Source: JBQCDV01 sp051960855 (GTDB taxonomy: Bacteria > Actinomycetota > Actinomycetes > JAJZTN01). From it: a stretch of 17,642 bases of DNA. The notes beneath the pieces were generated by a model that searched no databases, had not been told where the DNA came from, and saw only the letters and a program-made list of their open reading frames with translations. Shown here one piece after another: positions 13,728 to 17,642 of this stretch. The DNA lies in the NCBI GenBank assembly GCA_051960855.1, contig JBQCDV010000048.1, forward strand, positions 1 to 17,642, read 5' to 3'. The translations under genes and the position numbers were made by a program. The stretch's first letter is position 1. The number at the start of each line of letters is the position of its first letter.

Positions 13728-14972
13728 GTGGGCTGGAGCGCGTCCCGCGCCGGTATTCTGCGAACCCGTTACTGCCGGTCCAGAGGCGATGTTTGGAGGC
13801 GGAGCCTGAACGCGAGGCGCGTCTCTCTGGACTGGGCGCGTGGCTGCATGATGGTGGCCACGCTGCTCACGGTCGCGTTGGCCTACCCCCGGCCGCGGCA
13901 ACTCGATCACGCCGCCTGGCTAGGCGTGAACCTCCTCGACATCATCTTCCCAGTCTTCGTGCTGCTCTCCGGCGTGGGCTTGGCCTTCGCAAACCGCAAC
14001 GGGATGCGCTGGGGCAGCACCATCCGCCGCAGCGTCACGCTGCTAGTGGCGGGGCTTCTCTACAACGCCGTCGCGGGCGCATCCCTCGACGTCGCGACCT
14101 GGCGCGTCACCGGGCCCCTCGCGTCCTACGCGGCGTTGGTCTTCGTGGTCGGCGTCGCGCACCGCTGGCTTCACACCGTCCGGGCCTGGCTGATCGTCAC
14201 GGTGATCCTGGCCGTGGCGGAGACCGCACTGATGGGCAGCTTCAGCGCCCACTGTGCGACAGGCGTCCTTACACCCGACTGCAACATGTCCGGGATCATC
14301 GACCCCCACCTGCTCGGGGCCTCGCACCTGTATCACGAGGGCCGGTTCGGCTATGACCCCGAAGGACCGGTCTCCTTCCTCGGGCTGCTGCTGACGGCCT
14401 CGGTCGGCCTCACGGCAGGGCACATCGCGCTCAAGCACCGCGGCAGCGTGACCTCACCGCTGCGCATCCTCGGCTTGCTGATCGGGTCGCTCGTCGCCGG
14501 CCTCATCGCCTCCGACTTCGTCGAGCCCTTCAAGCGCCAGTGGACGCCGTCCTTCGCCCTGCTCACCGCAGCGGTCGGACTGGCCTTCCTGATCGTCGGC
14601 ATCTGCGTCTTCGACCTGCCCGACTCCGACCGCTACCAGGCCGTCGCCCAGCGCTTCGCCTGGCCCGTCGTCGCGCTTGGACGCAACAGCCTGCTGATGT
14701 ACTTCGGCAGCCACGCGCTCGTCGACGTCCTCGGCAAGATCGGCTCCCCGAGCCTGACCGAGCGGCTCTCAAGGCACCTCGACATCCCGTTCCTGCCCCG
14801 TCACGACATCGGCTTCATGCTCGCCCACGCCGCCTTCTGGTGGGGCATCGCCCTCGTCATGCACCACTACGGCATCTACGTGACCGCGTCGGGCATCAAC
14901 CGCGACCGGCGTCCGCGCAGAGCGGCCGCTACCCCTGCTCCCGAGGAGCGCGTCCCCGTCGAAACCCGGTAG
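13728..14972 (+). CDS. Polytopic acyltransferase-like membrane protein (HGSNAT/DUF1624 type)
   Basis: About 390-415 aa with roughly ten membrane segments. RRVSLDWARG followed by DHAAWLGVNLLDIIFPVFVLLSGVGLAFA is the N-terminal signature of heparan-alpha-glucosaminide N-acetyltransferase-like proteins; the His before AAWLG aligns with the active-site His of that family. LGRNSLLMYFGSHAL near the C-terminus is also typical. These proteins transfer acyl groups from cytoplasmic acyl-CoA to sugars across a membrane; here a cell-surface glycan is a likely acceptor (inference). The start is uncertain. The GTG at 13728 is in frame but lacks a ribosome site; a CTG at 13806 has GGAGG 6 nt upstream and lies downstream of a -10-like TATTCT, but CTG starts are rare; no ATG occurs before the first membrane helix. 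The C-terminal tail is short, basic and Pro-rich. Confidence 0.8.
   Translation: MGWSASRAGILRTRYCRSRGDVWRRSLNARRVSLDWARGCMMVATLLTVALAYPRPRQLDHAAWLGVNLLDIIFPVFVLLSGVGLAFANRNGMRWGSTIRRSVTLLVAGLLYNAVAGASLDVATWRVTGPLASYAALVFVVGVAHRWLHTVRAWLIVTVILAVAETALMGSFSAHCATGVLTPDCNMSGIIDPHLLGASHLYHEGRFGYDPEGPVSFLGLLLTASVGLTAGHIALKHRGSVTSPLRILGLLIGSLVAGLIASDFVEPFKRQWTPSFALLTAAVGLAFLIVGICVFDLPDSDRYQAVAQRFAWPVVALGRNSLLMYFGSHALVDVLGKIGSPSLTERLSRHLDIPFLPRHDIGFMLAHAAFWWGIALVMHHYGIYVTASGINRDRRPRRAAATPAPEERVPVETR
13754..13759 (+). promoter_or_regulatory. -10-like element before the membrane acyltransferase
   Basis: TATTCT is a good -10 match, but no clear -35 lies 16-18 bp upstream. If used, the transcript would begin after the GTG at 13728, favouring the CTG at 13806. 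The six-codon frame starting with ATG at 13789 ends in TGA that overlaps this CTG (CTGA). Confidence 0.35.
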
Positions 14973-14995
14973 CGGCACAGCGGCCGCGGCTACCG
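14967..14995. terminator. Palindrome spanning both convergent stop codons
   Basis: CGGTAGC (14967-14973) pairs with GCTACCG (14989-14995) across a 15-nt GC-rich loop. The TAG of the plus-strand gene and the TAG of the minus-strand gene fall at mirror-image positions within the stem. It probably works as a compact bidirectional terminator. Confidence 0.55.
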
Positions 14996-16348
14996 CGAGG
15001 CGTCTGGGACTGTCCCCACCCCGCCGTAGCCCTTCGCCCGCAGGATCCCGAGCATCACGTCCTCGGCACCCTCGGCGGCTGCGAACTGCTCGACCGCGTT
15101 AAAGCCCTCCTCGCCGGGCTCGAAGATGTGGCCGTCGGCGTGACGGGCCTGCTGCTTCAGCGTCTTTTGCAGGTGCAGGTGCGTGTAGGTCGTGGCGTCG
15201 TGCGGCAGCCGCTGGTAGGCGGCCTCGAGGTCGACCTGGGCGTAGTTGAACGCTCTTCTCCCACCCCAGTCATCGCTCTGCGGGAAGTAGACCGTCCAGC
15301 TGGGCGACCCGGACGACGTTCGGGTCCAGATCGTGCCGCCGGGGGAGCGGTAGGGCGGGGACGTGAAGCGCTGGGTGGTCAGCGCCGACCAGACGGCATC
15401 GAAGTTGTGCCACGTCTCCCACGGCACCGCCTTGCCGCGCATGCCGTACATCAGCTGCGTCTTGATCATGCCCTCGGTGATGGCGGCCATGTAGTCCGGG
15501 TGGACGATGCCGTGGTTGATGACCGTGCCGTCGGCCTCGAGGTTGCTGCCGGTGACGCGGGTGCCGTAGCGGCCCACGTCGCGCGGGCTGGCATAGGCGG
15601 TGAGCAGGTAGTCCTTGCCGCGCTGCTCCCACCGCTTGGCGTTAACGTGCGACGGCATGAGCTGGGCGGCGAGCAGCAGGACGGGGGCGTTCCAGCCGTT
15701 CTCCTCCGCCTTGGAGTCGCCCGGCGTGACGATGCTGCCGTCGGCGCGGCGGTAGTAGGGCGGGGCGATGGTGAGCAGCCGGTTGGCCTCGGCGGTGACG
15801 AGCTTGAGGATGCGGTCCTTGGTGAACGACGGCACCGCATCCCACTCGAGCCACGCGGCGTAGCCCGTGTAGTAGGCCCACTGCGCCGACTGCCAGCTCA
15901 GCCCCCAGCCCTTCGACCCCCACGTCGATTTGTGGTGCACGGCCAGACCCGACAGCCAGCGGCTCATTCGGCGCTTGGCCTCGGTCGCGGTGACGCCCAT
16001 CTTCGTGGTGTTCCACAGCCCGGCCCGCAGCATGATCGCCGTCGCGTAGGCGGCGCTGGCGGTCTGGCGCTCGTTGAGTGTGGTGTCGAGATAGGTGATG
16101 TGGCGCGCCTCCTGCGGCGCGAAGACCTGACGCCACCAGGTGGTGTGGATCCAGCGCAGCGAGTTCGACGTCATCAGACGGGTCTCGGCGGCGAAGGGGT
16201 CGCTCACGCCGCCGGCCCTGGCGTTCGGCCACCTCAACTGGGTGATGGACGTGGCGCCGGTGGCGCTGGTCGTCGCGGTGAGCGCGGACGCGGCGACGGC
16301 CGCGACGGCGACGGCGGTGGACAGGCGGCGACGACGCGACCGGAACAA
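14990..16348 (-). CDS. Secreted protein of unknown function, alpha/alpha-barrel-like
   Basis: 452 aa. The N-terminus FRSRRRRLSTAVAVAAVAASALTATTSATG is a Sec-type signal peptide (basic n-region, Ala-rich core); the Arg run is not a canonical Tat SRRxFLK motif. The mature part is rich in Trp, Tyr and amphipathic helices (SLRWIHTTWWRQVF, WSAQ-like repeats such as SWQSAQWAYYTGYAAWLEWD, then GSNLEADGTVINHGIVHPDYMAAITEGM), a texture like (alpha/alpha)6-toroid glycan-processing enzymes such as polysaccharide lyases. I cannot place it in a named family or point to catalytic residues. The TTG start is preceded by AAGGGGGA at about 5 nt. It is convergent with the acyltransferase gene and divergent from the glycosyltransferase gene. 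Confidence 0.75.
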   Translation of the reverse strand: MFRSRRRRLSTAVAVAAVAASALTATTSATGATSITQLRWPNARAGGVSDPFAAETRLMTSNSLRWIHTTWWRQVFAPQEARHITYLDTTLNERQTASAAYATAIMLRAGLWNTTKMGVTATEAKRRMSRWLSGLAVHHKSTWGSKGWGLSWQSAQWAYYTGYAAWLEWDAVPSFTKDRILKLVTAEANRLLTIAPPYYRRADGSIVTPGDSKAEENGWNAPVLLLAAQLMPSHVNAKRWEQRGKDYLLTAYASPRDVGRYGTRVTGSNLEADGTVINHGIVHPDYMAAITEGMIKTQLMYGMRGKAVPWETWHNFDAVWSALTTQRFTSPPYRSPGGTIWTRTSSGSPSWTVYFPQSDDWGGRRAFNYAQVDLEAAYQRLPHDATTYTHLHLQKTLKQQARHADGHIFEPGEEGFNAVEQFAAAEGAEDVMLGILRAKGYGGVGTVPDASR

Positions 16349-16435
16349 CGAATCCCCCTTGAGTTGGCCGCCTCACCCTAGGTCGACACAGCCGACGGCG
16401 CGGGGAGTTTGGAGCAGTTGAGAGACTTGTCCCTT
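16349..16435. other. Divergent intergenic region
   Basis: 87 bp between the secreted protein gene (-) and the glycosyltransferase gene (+). On the minus strand TAGGGT lies about 25 nt upstream of the TTG and could be a -10, with no convincing -35. On the plus strand I see no clear promoter. Confidence 0.35.
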
Positions 16436-17642
16436 GTGCGGGGGAGACGACGGCTGGGCATGGCACCGACGGTGCCTGTCGTCGTCGCCGCTGCTGTCGT
16501 CGCCGTCCTCGCGCCCACGCTCGGTGGCCGCCCACTCGACCGGGACGAAGCGGCCGTCCTCTACTCCGCCCACCTCTCCTGGCACGACCTGCTCGCCGAA
16601 GCCCGCGTCCAGGATGGCGTCTTCCTCGTCTACGACTCCCTCGCGCATCTCGTGCTCGGTCTCGGCGCCGGACTCGTGACGCTGCGCGCGCTGTCGCTGA
16701 TCGGCGTCGCGCTCGCGGCGGCGTTCACGGGTCTGGCGGTGGCACGGCTGCTCGCCGACCGCCGGAACTGGCTCCGGTTGGGCCTCACCCTGGTGGCGAC
16801 GCTGCTCGTCGCGCTGCAGCCGCTGCTGCTCATCGAGTACCGCAATGCCCGGCCCTACGGCCTCGCGGTGGGTGGTGCGGCCGTCGCGCTCTACCTGCTG
16901 GTCCGCTACATCGCCGAACGCCGCCGCTTCCTGTTGCTCGCGTGCGCGTCCGTGGCCGCCCTCGTCGCGCTGCTGCATCTGTTTGCCGCCCTGCCCGTGC
17001 TCGTGGGAGCGGTCGTCGCTCTCGCCTGGCCTCCTCGGGATGGCGTCGGGCGGCGGAGGGACCGGCCCGGGCTGGTCGCCGCCGCGGTCGTCGCCGGTCT
17101 CGGTGTCGTCCCGATGGCGCTGCTCGCCCTGACCCAGCAAGGGCAGCTGTCATGGATCCCGCCGCTGACTCCCTTGACCGCTGCTCGGCTTGTGGCCGCT
17201 CCGGTCGCGGTGTCACCGGAGTTCGGCTTCGTGCAGGCCGTCGTGCTCGGTCTGCTGGCGCTCGCGGCTCTCGCGGTGCCCGGTCGGCGCCGGCTCCTCG
17301 TGGTCGTCCTGCTGCTGTGGTGGCTGGTCCCTCCGCTGCTGCTCGCCTTCGTGTCCCTGCACACGCCGGTCCAGCTCGCGCGGTATGTCATCGCGGCGGT
17401 GCCTGGTGCGTGCGCTCTCGCCGCCGTGTCCCTCGGGCGGCTGGTGTCCTGGCTGCCGCGTGCCGCGTCGTCGGCTGTCGCGGTCGCCGCGCTGGTCCTG
17501 GTGGCGCTGCAGCTGAACGGCGCGGTCCTCGAGCTCGAGCAGCCGTCGACGAGCGACCGCTTCGGCCAGGCCGCGGCGTTCGTCGAGGCGCACGCCAGGG
17601 ACAGCGACGTTCTGGCCGCTGCTAACCACGTGACCGAAGCCG
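16436..17642 (+). CDS. GT-C-type membrane glycosyltransferase, 3'-truncated by the window edge
   Basis: Open to the end of the window (402 complete codons, no stop). After a short basic N-terminus comes a membrane helix (APTVPVVVAAAVVAVLAPTLGG), then the loop RPLDRDEAAVLYSAHLSWHDLLAEARVQDGVFLVYDSLAHLVL. The acidic pair in DRDEA and the later Asp are the conserved metal/lipid-phosphate-binding features of GT39/PMT/ArnT-like GT-C enzymes. About nine further hydrophobic segments follow, including LLLIEYRNARPYGLAVGGAAVALYLL, which fits the family. The C-terminal part after TSDRFGQAAAFVEAHARDSDVL looks like the start of a soluble extracytoplasmic domain. It would use a polyprenyl-phosphate sugar to glycosylate a lipid or protein at the outer face. 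Start: GTG 16436 or ATG 16460; the ribosome site is poor for both. The acceptor is unknown. Confidence 0.8.
   Translation, partial: MRGRRRLGMAPTVPVVVAAAVVAVLAPTLGGRPLDRDEAAVLYSAHLSWHDLLAEARVQDGVFLVYDSLAHLVLGLGAGLVTLRALSLIGVALAAAFTGLAVARLLADRRNWLRLGLTLVATLLVALQPLLLIEYRNARPYGLAVGGAAVALYLLVRYIAERRRFLLLACASVAALVALLHLFAALPVLVGAVVALAWPPRDGVGRRRDRPGLVAAAVVAGLGVVPMALLALTQQGQLSWIPPLTPLTAARLVAAPVAVSPEFGFVQAVVLGLLALAALAVPGRRRLLVVVLLLWWLVPPLLLAFVSLHTPVQLARYVIAAVPGACALAAVSLGRLVSWLPRAASSAVAVAALVLVALQLNGAVLELEQPSTSDRFGQAAAFVEAHARDSDVLAAANHVTEA

Noticed and set aside
14540..16381. 613-aa open frame on the plus strand
   Set aside because: It overlaps the acyltransferase in another frame and runs antisense to the secreted protein; low-complexity Arg/Gly/Val sequence with no family pattern.

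Overview
The window is very GC-rich, strongly codon-biased DNA from an actinobacterium (Actinomycetota). Several lines agree: GTG and TTG starts are frequent, at least two starts look leaderless (a -10-like hexamer 6-7 nt before GTG), there are cell-wall-binding repeat 2 (CWB2) and AbiEi/DUF559 proteins, and the sensor kinase has a typical actinobacterial layout. Genus cannot be read from the sequence. No tRNA, rRNA, IS element or CRISPR array was found.

Left part (1-4806): about 0.7 kb of non-coding repeats opens the window. A 49-bp hairpin element occurs four times there inside a ~300-bp near-tandem duplication, and three more copies lie between genes further on. Genes follow for an Fpg/Nei DNA glycosylase (+), a 75-aa cysteine-containing orphan (-), a solo AbiEi-like plus DUF559 nuclease protein (-), a SnoaL/NTF2-like protein (-) and a VapBC toxin-antitoxin pair (-). 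The hairpin copies and a purine-rich G tract fill the remaining gaps.

Middle (4807-10555): a 1293-aa soluble signalling protein (PAS, GAF, histidine kinase, receiver, PAS, PP2C/SpoIIE phosphatase, RsbW-like ATPase) lies 54 bp downstream of a second toxin-antitoxin pair (RHH/DUF433-like antitoxin and DUF5615 PIN-like toxin). Upstream of that are a 5'-truncated SGNH hydrolase remnant and a single-domain rhodanese on the opposite strand.

Right part (10556-17642): a cell-envelope block. It holds a secreted CWB2 protein of 879 aa with a structured leader and a strong terminator, a polytopic acyltransferase-like membrane protein of the HGSNAT/DUF1624 type, a convergent secreted protein of unknown function, and a GT-C-type membrane glycosyltransferase cut by the window edge. 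A shared role in building or decorating the cell surface is an inference from adjacency.

The least explained signals are the 49-bp hairpin family, the structured leader of the CWB2 gene, the operator-like repeats over the antitoxin promoter, and the SGNH remnant that has lost its nucleophile block.
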